Below are positions 51,295-60,460 of a stretch of 64,000 bases of DNA, one piece after another. The translations under genes were made by a program, and so were the position numbers. Under the pieces are notes generated by a model, which was not told the DNA's origin, did no database searches, and saw only the letters and a list, made by a program, of their open reading frames with translations. Source of the stretch: Streptococcus respiraculi (lineage in GTDB: Bacteria; Bacillota; Bacilli; Lactobacillales; Streptococcaceae); NCBI RefSeq assembly GCF_003595525.1, contig NZ_CP022680.1, positions 1,390,001-1,454,000 of the forward strand, written 5' to 3'. Position 1 is the first letter of the stretch. Every line of letters starts with the position of its first letter.

Positions 51295-51909
51295 ATGAAA
51301 AAGAAATGGTTGAAAATAGCTCTTGTACTCAGCTTATCGGTCGGTGTATTGGCAGGCTGTCAGTCTATTCAGAACTGGTGGAAAAATACCAAGGCAGAGT
51401 GGATTGGACTAGATATGACAGTACGGACCTATGATGAAAATTCACAACTGATTGATCAAATGTCTGGGAAATCCTTATCCATTGCTCGAAATGAAGAGTT
51501 TGATTCAGTGGATAGTGAAGGCAATTCAAAGGGAGATAGTTCCGTTTTGAAAATCACCTTGGGCAAATACGAAATTGACCACGTGGGATCATCCTTGATT
51601 GCAGTAGAAGATGGCTTAGAAGATATTTTCTTGAAATACCAAAAGAATGCGACCGCAGACGATCAGCAGGCAGCAGTTCCAATTCTCAATCGTATGGTTT
51701 CGAAATTTAAAAACGACTTTACTGGAAAAGCAAAAGTGATTTTGATTCGTTCACAAAATGGTACTCCGCTTGCAACCTATGCAGGAAATAAGGTTTCTTT
51801 ATACGCTTCTGATGCACCAAAGACTTCAGAACTGCTAATTGATGGCAAACGCTTGATTATTTATCGTTGTGACTACACCATTTATGACAGGGAGTTGTTG
51901 GAGAGATGA
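51295..51909 (+). CDS. DUF5052-like lipoprotein
   Basis: Exported lipoprotein of 204 residues. Signal peptide with lipobox L-A-G-C (Cys22) precedes a domain recognised as the streptococcal DUF5052 family; function is unknown. It has its own TATAAT and an AGGAGG site, and overlaps the following acetyltransferase gene by 4 bases. Confidence 0.82.
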   Translation: MKKKWLKIALVLSLSVGVLAGCQSIQNWWKNTKAEWIGLDMTVRTYDENSQLIDQMSGKSLSIARNEEFDSVDSEGNSKGDSSVLKITLGKYEIDHVGSSLIAVEDGLEDIFLKYQKNATADDQQAAVPILNRMVSKFKNDFTGKAKVILIRSQNGTPLATYAGNKVSLYASDAPKTSELLIDGKRLIIYRCDYTIYDRELLER

Positions 51910-52403
51910 TGCTAATTCGCACTGCACAGACGACCGATGCGGCAGCTATTCGAGCAATCTATGCGCCTTATGTAGAGAAAACAGCCATTACCTTTGATTT
52001 GGAAGTACCGAGTGTGGCGGATTTTGAACAGAAAATCACGCATATTACGGAGCGCTATCCCTTTCTAGTTGTAGAAGAAAATACCTCTGTGGTAGGTTAT
52101 GCCTACGCCTCCACCTACTACGATAAATCGGCTTACGATTGGACGGCAGAATTAACGATTTATCTGGATGAAGAGAAGCGTGGTTCAGGCGTGGGGAGCG
52201 CTTTGTACGATGCTTTGGAGAGTGAATTGACCCAGCGTGGTTTTAAGAACTTTGTAGTCTGCATTTCCCTGCCCAATGATGCCAGTATGGCCTTTCATAA
52301 GAAATGTGGGTATGTGCAGGTGGCGCATTTTAAAAAGGTTGGCTACAAATTTGACAAATGGCATGATATTGTTTGGTTACAAAAGAGTTTATTGGAGGAA
52401 TAA
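51906..52403 (+). CDS. GNAT N-acetyltransferase, PAT/phosphinothricin type
   Basis: 165-residue acetyltransferase. I-R-A-I-Y-A-P-Y-V-E-K-T-A-I-T-F at the N-terminus and K-R-G-S-G-V-G-S-A-L (acetyl-CoA loop) are typical of the phosphinothricin acetyltransferase-like family. The natural substrate is probably an amino-acid analogue; not determinable. Two adjacent ATG codons (51906 and 51909) can start it. Confidence 0.88.
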   Translation: MMLIRTAQTTDAAAIRAIYAPYVEKTAITFDLEVPSVADFEQKITHITERYPFLVVEENTSVVGYAYASTYYDKSAYDWTAELTIYLDEEKRGSGVGSALYDALESELTQRGFKNFVVCISLPNDASMAFHKKCGYVQVAHFKKVGYKFDKWHDIVWLQKSLLEE

Positions 52404-53059
52404 GGAGGCGGGTAGAAGAACTTCAAGACCAATTGAAGGCAGTTGCGTCTGCCGAAGAGGCAGAGAAAATGACGACCTACCTTCGCAACCAATTTCTTTT
52501 TTTAGGTGTGAGAGCTGGCTTACGCAGGAAAATCAGCAAGGAATTTTTTAAGCCTTATCAGAAGAATCCTATTGATTGGAACTTTGTCGAGCAGGCATGG
52601 GCTAATCCTTATCGTGAAATTCATTATACAGTAATTGATTACCTCACTATGAATAAACGAAAGTTGACACCAGAGGATTTGCCACGCTTGGAATCCTTGA
52701 TTACAACGCATTCATGGTGGGACTCAGTCGATGGACTAGATAGAATTGCAGGGGAGATTGCGTTTTCCTATCCCAAAGCCAAGTCTGTTTTACTAGACTG
52801 GAGTGTTTCTGATAATATTTGGCTGCGTAGGGTGGCGATTGATCATCAACTATTGCGCAAGCAAGATACAGATACGGAGTTGTTAGAGCAAATAGTGGTC
52901 AACAATCTCGGTCAAACAGAGTTTTTCATCACTAAAGCGATTGGTTGGAGTCTACGAGATTATTCCAAAGTGAATCCAGCTTGGGTGAGGGAGTTCCTTG
53001 CTAAGTATGAGGCGAAAATGGCGCCTCTCAGCATTCGTGAAGCAAGTAAGTATATATAA
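52373..53059 (+). CDS. AlkD-like DNA alkylation repair protein, start uncertain
   Basis: HEAT-like repeat glycosylase for alkylated purines. Y-L-R-N-Q-F-L-F-L-G, H-S-W-W-D-S-V-D (aromatic/Asp active site) and the repeat structure identify the family; about 208-228 residues. There is no ATG or GTG at the N-terminus. TTG 52373 lies inside the previous gene; a perfect AAGGAGG site at 52402-52408 is followed by no start codon at a workable distance. The gene may be poorly translated or have lost its start. Confidence 0.8.
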   Translation: MVTKEFIGGIRRRVEELQDQLKAVASAEEAEKMTTYLRNQFLFLGVRAGLRRKISKEFFKPYQKNPIDWNFVEQAWANPYREIHYTVIDYLTMNKRKLTPEDLPRLESLITTHSWWDSVDGLDRIAGEIAFSYPKAKSVLLDWSVSDNIWLRRVAIDHQLLRKQDTDTELLEQIVVNNLGQTEFFITKAIGWSLRDYSKVNPAWVREFLAKYEAKMAPLSIREASKYI

Positions 53060-53164
53060 AACGGCAATATCTGTTATATTATTGGCAGCCCAAAAAAGAT
53101 TCGCCAGAAAATTGAAAAAGATGCAGGAGATACGGTTGAAGTTGTTATTCAGCTGCTGGAATAG
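53060..53164 (+). pseudogene. remnant of a DUF1905-like protein
   Basis: In the same frame as the alkD stop, 53060-53164 reads on as an open stretch ending ...G-S-P-K-K-I-R-Q-K-I-E-K-D-A-G-D-T-V-E-V-V, which resembles the DUF1905/YdeI-type K-x-I-R-x-x-I-x-K-x-x-G-D-x-V motif. There is no start codon or upstream half of the domain, so it is a decayed fragment. Confidence 0.6.
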
Positions 53165-53204
53165 CTGATAGAGACTGCCATTCATGAACAAAAGAAAGAA
53201 AAAT

Positions 53205-53232
53205 TTGCATTAGCGGTAAAATCTGCTATAAT
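53205..53232 (+). promoter_or_regulatory. promoter of asd leader RNA
   Basis: TTGCAT at 53205-53210, 16-base spacer, TATAAT at 53227-53232 with extended TGC. Confidence 0.75.
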
Positions 53233-53238
53233 AGAACT

Positions 53239-53375
53239 ATGCGATGAGCCGAATGTGGCTGTAGCCACTTTCACGCTAGGGAGGTCAAAACGCAGAAGCG
53301 GACCTTGATAAGTTGTGTGAACCTGCTTATCACACGAAAGTGCCCTTAGACTAGGAGAAATCTTAGTCTTTTTTT
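53239..53375 (+). ncRNA. asd RNA motif (leader or small RNA upstream of asd)
   Basis: About 137 nt between a strong promoter and a terminator, directly upstream of asd. GGGAGGTCAAAACGCAG and paired arms (GAAAGTGG-type and CTTATCA/TGATAAG) match what I recall of the asd RNA motif of streptococci and other Lactobacillales. It ends in AGACTAGG/CTTAGTCT plus T run, so it may be a separate RNA as well as an attenuator. Function is unknown. Confidence 0.75.
53348..53375 (+). terminator. terminator of asd RNA
   Basis: AGACTAGG-agaaat-CTTAGTCT (one G-U) with seven T. About 110 bases remain to the asd start. Confidence 0.88.
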
Positions 53376-53485
53376 GTTTCTGCTTTCTCATCTTTTTAGC
53401 GTAAACATCTTTTCATTTACTGAAAAAAAGTGTATAATAACAAGCATAGACAAATTTTTAGAAAATTCGAAAAAAGAGGTAGTTT

Positions 53486-54562
53486 ATGGGATATACAGTA
53501 GCTGTTGTTGGTGCAACTGGTGCGGTTGGTGCACAAATGATTCAGATGTTGGAAGAGTCAACTTTGCCGATTGACCAGGTACGGTATTTGGCGTCTGCTC
53601 GTTCAGCTGGTAAGGTCTTGCAGTTCAAAGGACAGGATGTGACGATTGAAGAGACAACCGAAGATGCCTTTGAAGGTGTCGATATTGCCCTTTTCTCAGC
53701 AGGCGGTTCCACATCAGCTAAGTATGCTCCGTATGCGGTTAAGGCGGGCGCAGTTGTGGTGGATAATACCTCCTATTTCCGTCAAAATCCTGCTGTACCA
53801 TTAGTGGTGCCAGAAGTCAATGCGCATGCCTTAGATGCTCATAAGGGCATTATCGCTTGTCCAAACTGTTCAACTATTCAAATGATGGTAGCCTTAGAAC
53901 CTGTTCGTCAAAAATGGGGCTTAAATCGTATTATTGTGTCGACCTACCAAGCTGTTTCTGGAGCTGGTATGGGAGCGATTTTGGAAACACAGGCACAACT
54001 TCGTGCGGTTTTAAATGAGGGCGTAGCTCCAAAAGATGTCGAAGCGAATATCTTACCTTCTGGTGGTGATAAAAAGCATTACCCAATTGGATTTAACGCT
54101 CTTCCACAAATTGATGTCTTTACAGACAATGATTACACCTACGAAGAGATGAAAATGACCAATGAAACCAAGAAAATCATGGAGGACGACAGCATTGCAG
54201 TTTCTGCGACCTGTGTCCGTATTCCGGTCTTGTCAGCCCATTCAGAATCTGTTTATATTGAAACAAAAGAAGTAGCGCCGATTGAGGAAGTCAAGGCAGC
54301 AATCGCAGCCTTTCCAGGTGCTGTATTAGAAGATGATGTGGCTCATCAGATTTACCCACAAGCTATCAATGCTGTTGGAAAACGTGAAACTTTTGTCGGT
54401 CGGATCCGTAAAGATTTGGATGCTGAAAAAGGGATTCATATGTGGGTTGTCTCAGATAACTTATTAAAGGGGGCGGCATGGAACTCTGTTCAAATCGCTG
54501 AAACCCTGCATGAACGTGGATTGGTTCGTCCAACAGAAGAAGTCGTTTTTGAATTAAAATAA
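53486..54562 (+). CDS. asd: aspartate-semialdehyde dehydrogenase
   Basis: Second common enzyme of lysine, threonine and methionine synthesis. The NADP motif G-A-T-G-A-V-G, the catalytic Cys in C-P-N-C-S-T and the Q-A-V-S-G-A-G segment are present. 358 residues. It has a GAGG site at the right distance. dapA follows 32 bases later, so lysine/diaminopimelate precursors for peptidoglycan are made in this operon. Confidence 0.97.
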   Translation: MGYTVAVVGATGAVGAQMIQMLEESTLPIDQVRYLASARSAGKVLQFKGQDVTIEETTEDAFEGVDIALFSAGGSTSAKYAPYAVKAGAVVVDNTSYFRQNPAVPLVVPEVNAHALDAHKGIIACPNCSTIQMMVALEPVRQKWGLNRIIVSTYQAVSGAGMGAILETQAQLRAVLNEGVAPKDVEANILPSGGDKKHYPIGFNALPQIDVFTDNDYTYEEMKMTNETKKIMEDDSIAVSATCVRIPVLSAHSESVYIETKEVAPIEEVKAAIAAFPGAVLEDDVAHQIYPQAINAVGKRETFVGRIRKDLDAEKGIHMWVVSDNLLKGAAWNSVQIAETLHERGLVRPTEEVVFELK

Positions 54563-54594
54563 ATCAAATAGTTTCATCACTTAGGAGGAAAGCA

Positions 54595-55476
54595 ATGTCT
54601 TTAGAAGAATTGAGAAAAGCACGCATTATTACGGCGCTTGTGACGCCTTTTCATGAAGATGGGAGTATCAACTTTAAGGCGTTGCCTAAGTTGATTGAGC
54701 ATTTACTTGCACACCATACGGAAGGTTTGATTTTAGCTGGAACAACAGGAGAAAGTCCGACCTTAACCCATGAGGAAGAGTTGGAGTTGTTCGCAGAGGT
54801 ACAGCGAATTGTTGCGGGTCGTGTGCCCCTGATTGCGGGTATCGGAACCAATGATACGCGGGATTCGATTGAATTTGCACGGGAGGTCGCAAGCTTTGGT
54901 GGATTTGCAGCAGGACTTGCAGTCACACCTTACTACAATAAACCAACGCAAGAAGGGCTTTATCAGCACTACAAGGCGATTGCGGATGCCAGCAGTTTAC
55001 CGATTATGCTCTACAATGTACCTGGGCGTACCGTAGCTGGTTTGACTGTAGAAACCTCTCTACGCTTAGCGCAACATCCAAATATTATTGCGATTAAAGA
55101 TTGTACAGGAGTAGCTGCTATTTCCCATCTAGTCGAGAATGCTCCTGAAGATTTCTTGGTCTATACTGGTGAAGATGGGGAGGCTTTCCATGCTAAGGCT
55201 CTAGGAGCGCAAGGTGTAATCAGCGTAGCAGCTCATACCAATGGAGACGATTTTTATACCATGTTTGATGCCTTGGATAAGGGAGATATGGCAGAGGCAG
55301 CAAGCATTCAGCGTAAATTATTGCCGAAAGTGGATGCTCTCTTTTCAACGACAAGTCCAGCTCCCCTAAAAGCAGTGCTCAATCACCAAGGATTTGAAGT
55401 AGGCCCCCTTCGTTTGCCGCTTGTTGCTTGTACAGAAGAAGAAGCAAAAGCGATTATCGCTGTTATGGAAAAATAG
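54595..55476 (+). CDS. dapA: 4-hydroxy-tetrahydrodipicolinate synthase
   Basis: Condenses pyruvate with aspartate-semialdehyde. The Schiff-base lysine lies in A-I-K-D-C-T-G, the tyrosine in Y-N-V-P-G-R-T, and the G-T-T-G-E-S motif is present. 293 residues. Strong AGGAGG site. Substrate comes from the neighbouring Asd. Confidence 0.97.
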   Translation: MSLEELRKARIITALVTPFHEDGSINFKALPKLIEHLLAHHTEGLILAGTTGESPTLTHEEELELFAEVQRIVAGRVPLIAGIGTNDTRDSIEFAREVASFGGFAAGLAVTPYYNKPTQEGLYQHYKAIADASSLPIMLYNVPGRTVAGLTVETSLRLAQHPNIIAIKDCTGVAAISHLVENAPEDFLVYTGEDGEAFHAKALGAQGVISVAAHTNGDDFYTMFDALDKGDMAEAASIQRKLLPKVDALFSTTSPAPLKAVLNHQGFEVGPLRLPLVACTEEEAKAIIAVMEK

Positions 55477-55483
55477 ACAACCG

Positions 55484-55513
55484 AAACTCTGAAATGAACA
55501 TTTTGGAGTTTTT
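55484..55513 (+). terminator. terminator after dapA
   Basis: AAACTC and GAGTTT pair around an A/T-rich loop, followed by a T run. The 270 bases from here to the merR promoter carry the repeat at 55703 but no gene. Confidence 0.7.
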
Positions 55514-55702
55514 CATTTTTTATAGTCTTTTTAGCCTTGTTTTATACTTGTTGAAATTCAAAAATAACCTACTTACCCACTATTTACAACCATAAAACAT
55601 ATAAATTGGTTATATTGATAACGTTAAGATAGTGATTGGGTCAGGTTGGAATACAATAAGCCGAAGGTATTTAAACATAGGAGGATACTGTTGCAGTACT
55701 GG

Positions 55703-55762
55703 TACTAGGCAACGGGTTGCAGGTATAGCTGAAGTTAGATAAGACGAGTTAACGACGTAATA
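55703..55762 (+). repeat. dispersed 60-bp intergenic repeat, copy 2
   Basis: TACTAGGCAACGGGTTGCAG ... GTTAACGACGTAATA, similar to 38982-39041. It ends about 20 bases before the MerR promoter. Confidence 0.65.
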
Positions 55763-55784
55763 GATTAAGACAAAATAATTATAT

Positions 55785-55815
55785 TTGACTTGGAGTGCAC
55801 TCTAAGGTATATACT
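55785..55815 (+). promoter_or_regulatory. MerR-type promoter and operator
   Basis: TTGACT (55785-55790) and TATACT (55810-55815) are 19 bases apart, the long spacing characteristic of MerR-controlled promoters. The spacer holds an 18-bp dyad CTTGGAGTGCACTCTAAG (55789-55806) with one mismatch, the likely binding site of the regulator encoded next. Confidence 0.85.
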
Positions 55816-55836
55816 AGTGGAGAAAGAGGTGATCAG

Positions 55837-56226
55837 ATGAATATTAAAAAAGCTAGTGAGTTATCCGGCTTGTCTAGTGATACCATTCGTTACTATGAGC
55901 GGATTGGTCTGATTCCAAAGATTCCGCGAAATAGCGCAGGTATTCGTGAGTTTAGCAAGCAAGATTTAGCTGCATTGGAGTTTGTCCGTTGTTTTAGGAA
56001 TGCTGGAATATCCGTTGAGAGCTTGATTGACTATATTAGCTTGTGCCAAGACGGAGAGGACCAACATCTTGAAGAACGCCGTGCGATTTTGATGGACGAA
56101 CGCGAAAAATTACAGAAAAAGGCTGATGAGCTCTTAAAAGCTATCAGCAGATTAGACTATAAGATTGACAATTATGAAAAAGTCATGGTGGAAAAAGAAA
56201 GAAAACTGTTTAAAAAAGGAGACTAA
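55837..56226 (+). CDS. MerR family transcription regulator
   Basis: 129-residue regulator: winged helix with S-S-D-T-I-R-Y-Y-E-R-I-G-L-I-P, then a long coiled-coil dimerisation helix. A cysteine is in the V-R-C-F-R segment and another in S-L-C-Q-D, a pattern seen in the AdhR/NmlR-like aldehyde or thiol-stress sensors. The ATG at 55837 has an AGAGGTG site. It sits behind its own 19-bp spacer promoter, so autoregulation is likely. Confidence 0.92.
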   Translation: MNIKKASELSGLSSDTIRYYERIGLIPKIPRNSAGIREFSKQDLAALEFVRCFRNAGISVESLIDYISLCQDGEDQHLEERRAILMDEREKLQKKADELLKAISRLDYKIDNYEKVMVEKERKLFKKGD

Positions 56227-56228
56227 AG

Positions 56229-56645
56229 ATGGTAGATTTAGACCTATTGAGACAAGAAAGTCCCTTTAAAATGGGAGCAAAAAATGAGGCCTATCAGACA
56301 GTATTTACGGGTCAATCTTACTTGGAGATGCTGGCGCAAGCTCCAGATGGACAAGTCGCTGTTGCCAATGTGACCTTTGAGCCAGGCTGTCGCAATCACT
56401 GGCATGTTCACGTAGATGGCTATCAGATTCTCTTAGTAATAGGCGGAACAGGTTGGTATCAAGAAGAGGGGAAGCCAGCTCGCTTGCTAACAGCAGGAGA
56501 TGTCGTTGTGACAGAAAAAGGAATCAAACACTGGCACGGAGCGACCAAAGATAGCTGGTTTGAACACATTGCCATTACTTCAGGAAAAAGTGAATTTTAC
56601 GATGCTGTGAGTGATGATGAGTATGCTAAATTAGATGAGGGATGA
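56229..56645 (+). CDS. cupin domain protein
   Basis: Single-domain cupin of 138 residues. Metal site H-W-H-V-H in the first motif and H-W-H in the second. The family (with homologues called carboxymuconolactone-type or QdoI-like cupins) has varied functions. It is cotranscribed with the MerR regulator, 2 bases after its stop, which suggests a role in handling reactive aldehydes or quinones. Confidence 0.88.
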   Translation: MVDLDLLRQESPFKMGAKNEAYQTVFTGQSYLEMLAQAPDGQVAVANVTFEPGCRNHWHVHVDGYQILLVIGGTGWYQEEGKPARLLTAGDVVVTEKGIKHWHGATKDSWFEHIAITSGKSEFYDAVSDDEYAKLDEG

Positions 56646-56804
56646 TTGGGATTTCTAGGGTTAATGGATTGAAAGATTAACAGAGAGGAAATGAGGATTT
56701 TATCTCTGTTCTATTTTGCCAAATCTCAGCATGAATCTTCTCTTTCGATTTATGTTATAATAGAAAAAGCCTGCTTAAACGGCACAGCAACAGAAAGGAA
56801 ATTC

Positions 56805-58553
56805 ATGTCGATTATTAAAAATCTCTGGTGGTTTTTTAAGGAAGAAAAACGGCGCTATCTCATTGGAATTGTTTCTTTGAGTTTAGTTGCTGTTTTAAAT
56901 TTGATTCCACCCAAAATCATGGGACAGGTTATTGATGCGATTACACGTGGGAATTTGACGAGGACAGACCTGCTTTTGCAACTTTTGTATTTAGTGCTAG
57001 CAGCCTTTGCTATGTATGGTTTACGCTACATTTGGCGGATGTATATTTTAGGTACCTCCTATCGTTTAGGCCAAATTATTCGCTATCGTCTGTTTGAGCA
57101 TTTTACTAAGATGTCTCCGTCCTTTTATCAGAAATACCGAACAGGGGATTTGATGGCGCATGCGACCAATGATATCAACTCCTTGACCCGTTTGGCGGGT
57201 GGGGGCGTTATGTCGGCTGTTGATGCTTCGATTACAGCTTTGGTAACCTTAGTGACCATGTTTTTCACCATTTCTTGGCAAATGACCTTGATTGCAGTAA
57301 TTCCGCTACCATTTATGGCGCTTGCAACCAGCAAGTTGGGTCGTAAAACCCATGAAACGTTTAAAGAATCCCAAGTAGCTTTTTCGGAGTTGAATAATAA
57401 GGTACAAGAGAGCGTAGCGGGGATTAAGGTGACTAAGTCCTTCGGCTATCAAGAAGCAGAGGTAGCGGCGTTTCAGGAAGTCAACGAGATGACCTTTGCT
57501 AAAAATATGCGCACCATGAAATATGATGTTATGTTTGATCCTTTAGTCTTGCTCTTTATCGGAGCTTCGTACGTCCTAACCTTGACAATTGGTGCTTTTA
57601 TGATTGCGCAAAATCAAGTAACAGTCGGGGATTTGGTAACTTTTGTGACCTATCTCGATATGCTGGTTTGGCCATTGATGGCTGTTGGGTTCTTATTTAA
57701 CATGGTGCAACGTGGAAGCGTATCTCATGAGCGCATCCAGAGTCTTTTGAACCAAGAGTCAGACGTCAAGGAGTCAACACATCCTGTCGAGCTAGCTGTA
57801 AATGGTCGTTTGGTCTATAATGTGGACCAATTCAGCTACGGAGAATCCGCGACCTTGTCTGCTATTCATTTTGCCTTGGAAAAAGGGCAGACCTTGGGGC
57901 TTGTAGGGCAGACTGGTTCTGGTAAGACCAGCTTGATTAAACTACTGTTGCGGGAACACGATGTAACAGCTGGAAATATTCACCTCAATGGGCATGATAT
58001 TCGGGACTATCGTCTATCTGATTTACGCCAGCTAATCGGCTATGTCCCGCAGGATCAATTCCTGTTTGCGACGACGATTTTGGAAAATGTTCGCTTTGGT
58101 AATCCTAATCTGTCACGAGAAAGAGTAGAAGAAGCGACAAAATTATCACAGATCTATGAAGATATTGTAGCCATGCCAGACGGCTTTTATACGCTGATTG
58201 GTGAAAAAGGTGTATCCTTGTCAGGCGGGCAGAAACAGCGGATTGCCATGAGTCGTGCCATGATTTTGAATCCAGATATTTTGATTTTAGATGATTCCTT
58301 GTCGGCAGTCGATGCTAAAACGGAGCATGCGATTATCGAAAATCTCAAGGAAACACGACAAGCTAAGACAACGATTATCTCTGCCCACCGCCTGTCAGCA
58401 GTGGTTCATGCGGACTTAATTTTGGTTATGCAGGACGGAAAAATCATTGAGCGTGGTCGCCATGAGGACTTGCTTGCGCAAGGTGGCTGGTATGCGGAAA
58501 CTTACGCTTCACAACAGCTAGAAATGGAGGGAATGCCAAATGACGACAGCTAA
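56805..58553 (+). CDS. ABC exporter half-transporter (degenerate NBD), YheI/LmrC type
   Basis: 582-residue half-transporter. Six helices and the intracellular loop P-S-F-Y-Q-K-Y-R-T-G-D-L-M-A-H are like those of YheI/LmrC. The Walker A G-Q-T-G-S-G-K-T-S is intact, the signature is L-S-G-G-Q-K-Q-R, and Asp replaces the catalytic Glu (L-D-D-S-L-S-A-V-D). The start at 56805 has an AAAGGA site; the open frame from 56691 contains a TATAAT. Overlaps the partner by 14 bases. Confidence 0.9.
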   Translation: MSIIKNLWWFFKEEKRRYLIGIVSLSLVAVLNLIPPKIMGQVIDAITRGNLTRTDLLLQLLYLVLAAFAMYGLRYIWRMYILGTSYRLGQIIRYRLFEHFTKMSPSFYQKYRTGDLMAHATNDINSLTRLAGGGVMSAVDASITALVTLVTMFFTISWQMTLIAVIPLPFMALATSKLGRKTHETFKESQVAFSELNNKVQESVAGIKVTKSFGYQEAEVAAFQEVNEMTFAKNMRTMKYDVMFDPLVLLFIGASYVLTLTIGAFMIAQNQVTVGDLVTFVTYLDMLVWPLMAVGFLFNMVQRGSVSHERIQSLLNQESDVKESTHPVELAVNGRLVYNVDQFSYGESATLSAIHFALEKGQTLGLVGQTGSGKTSLIKLLLREHDVTAGNIHLNGHDIRDYRLSDLRQLIGYVPQDQFLFATTILENVRFGNPNLSRERVEEATKLSQIYEDIVAMPDGFYTLIGEKGVSLSGGQKQRIAMSRAMILNPDILILDDSLSAVDAKTEHAIIENLKETRQAKTTIISAHRLSAVVHADLILVMQDGKIIERGRHEDLLAQGGWYAETYASQQLEMEGMPNDDS

Positions 58554-60285
58554 CCAATGGACTGTTTTTAAACGCTTATTGACCTATTTAAAGCCCTATA
58601 AATGGCTGACAGCACTTGCTCTTGGCCTCCTCTTGTTGACAACCATTGTGAAAAATATCATTCCTCTGATTGCCTCGCATTTCATCGACCATTATTTGAA
58701 CCATGTCAATCAGACGGCAGTTATATTGTTAATCGGTTACTATCTGATGTATGTCTTACAGACCATTATTCAGTATTTTGGAAATCTCTTTTTCGCTAGA
58801 GTGTCTTATAGCATTGTACGTGACATTCGTAGAGATGCCTTCTCCAACATGGAGCGTTTGGGTATGTCTTATTTTGATCGAACACCTGCTGGATCGATTG
58901 TCTCTCGAATTACCAACGATACCGAAGCCATTTCGGAGATGTTTTCAGGGATTTTATCGAGTTTTATCTCAGCGGTCTTTATCTTTACGGTGACGCTTTA
59001 CACCATGTTGATGTTGGATATTCGTTTAACAGCTTTAGTGGCTCTTTTGCTGCCAGTCATTTTTATCTTGGTCAATCTCTACCGTAAAAAATCGGTCGCA
59101 GTCATTGCTAAGACTAGAAGCCTTTTAAGTGACATCAATAGCAAACTCTCTGAAAGTATAGAGGGAATTCGAATTATTCAGGCCTTTAGCCAGGAAGAGC
59201 GCTTGAAAACAGAGTTTGAGGAAATCAACCGAGAGCATGTGGCCTATGCTAACCGCACGATGGCTCTTGATAGCCTATTTTTAAGACCTGCCATGTCACT
59301 CTTGAAACTCCTCGCCTATGCACTTTTAATGGCCTATTTTGGTTTCCGTGGTCTCAATATCGGGATTTCAGCAGGGATCATGTATGCCTTTATCCAGTAT
59401 GTCAATCGCCTGTTTGACCCTTTGATTGAGGTAACGCAGAATTTCTCTACTTTGCAAACCTCTATGGTATCGGCAGGTCGAGTTTTTGACTTGATTGATG
59501 AGACTGGTTTTGAACCAGTTCAAGGAACTAGTGCTGCGCAGATTGAAGAAGGTATGATTGAGTTTCGTGATGTAGTTTTCTCTTATGACGGGAAACGGCG
59601 GATTTTGGATGGCATTTCTTTTCAGGTCAAGCAGGGAGAGACGATTGCCTTTGTCGGAGCAACCGGTTCTGGGAAGTCTTCGATTATCAATGTCTTGATG
59701 CGCTTTTATGAATTTGAATCGGGTCAGGTTTTGATTGACGGACAGGACATTCGTCAATTTTCACAAGCAGAATTGCGTAAGAAGATTGGACTTGTCTTAC
59801 AAGATCCATTCCTTTATCATGGAACAATCGAGTCTAATATCAAGATGTACCAAGATATTTCTGATGAAGAAGTACGAGCAGCTGCAGCATTTGTCGATGC
59901 TGATCAATTTATTCAGAAATTACCAGAACGGTATCAAGCTACAGTATCCGAGCGTGGCAGCAGTTTTTCAACTGGTCAGCGGCAATTACTTGCTTTTGCG
60001 CGGACAGTTGCTACTCAGCCTAAGATTTTGATTTTGGATGAGGCAACGGCAAATATTGACTCCGAAACTGAGCAGATTGTCCAGCATTCCCTTGAAAAAA
60101 TGCGTCAAGGACGTACAACAATTGCTATTGCTCACCGCCTATCGACTATTCAAGATGCTAACTGTATTTACGTTCTTGACAAGGGCAAGATTATCGAAAG
60201 TGGCACACACGAAGAACTACTCGAAAAAGCAGGTACATATCATAAAATGTATCAATTACAAGCTGGTATGCTTATTCATTCGTAA
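58540..60285 (+). CDS. ABC exporter half-transporter (catalytic NBD), LmrD type
   Basis: 581-residue partner. Walker A G-A-T-G-S-G-K-S-S, catalytic Glu in L-D-E-A-T-A-N-I-D and switch His in I-A-H-R-L-S are intact; signature is the degenerate F-S-T-G-Q-R-Q. It pairs with the previous product to form a heterodimeric multidrug-type exporter. Whether the MerR regulator upstream controls it is not evident; the pair has its own TATAAT near 56756. Confidence 0.9.
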   Translation: MTTANQWTVFKRLLTYLKPYKWLTALALGLLLLTTIVKNIIPLIASHFIDHYLNHVNQTAVILLIGYYLMYVLQTIIQYFGNLFFARVSYSIVRDIRRDAFSNMERLGMSYFDRTPAGSIVSRITNDTEAISEMFSGILSSFISAVFIFTVTLYTMLMLDIRLTALVALLLPVIFILVNLYRKKSVAVIAKTRSLLSDINSKLSESIEGIRIIQAFSQEERLKTEFEEINREHVAYANRTMALDSLFLRPAMSLLKLLAYALLMAYFGFRGLNIGISAGIMYAFIQYVNRLFDPLIEVTQNFSTLQTSMVSAGRVFDLIDETGFEPVQGTSAAQIEEGMIEFRDVVFSYDGKRRILDGISFQVKQGETIAFVGATGSGKSSIINVLMRFYEFESGQVLIDGQDIRQFSQAELRKKIGLVLQDPFLYHGTIESNIKMYQDISDEEVRAAAAFVDADQFIQKLPERYQATVSERGSSFSTGQRQLLAFARTVATQPKILILDEATANIDSETEQIVQHSLEKMRQGRTTIAIAHRLSTIQDANCIYVLDKGKIIESGTHEELLEKAGTYHKMYQLQAGMLIHS

Positions 60286-60460
60286 AACAAATAAAAAAGA
60301 AATGAATGTTTCAAAAAAATGTAAAAATTTTTTCTAGAAGCATTCGTTTTTTGATGGAAATAGCGAATAGATTAGTTGAAAAGGTAACATGTGTATAGAG
60401 AGCGTATCTTGTAATCCCTTACAATGTTTGTGGTATAATAAGGAAAACGGAGGAAGTACT

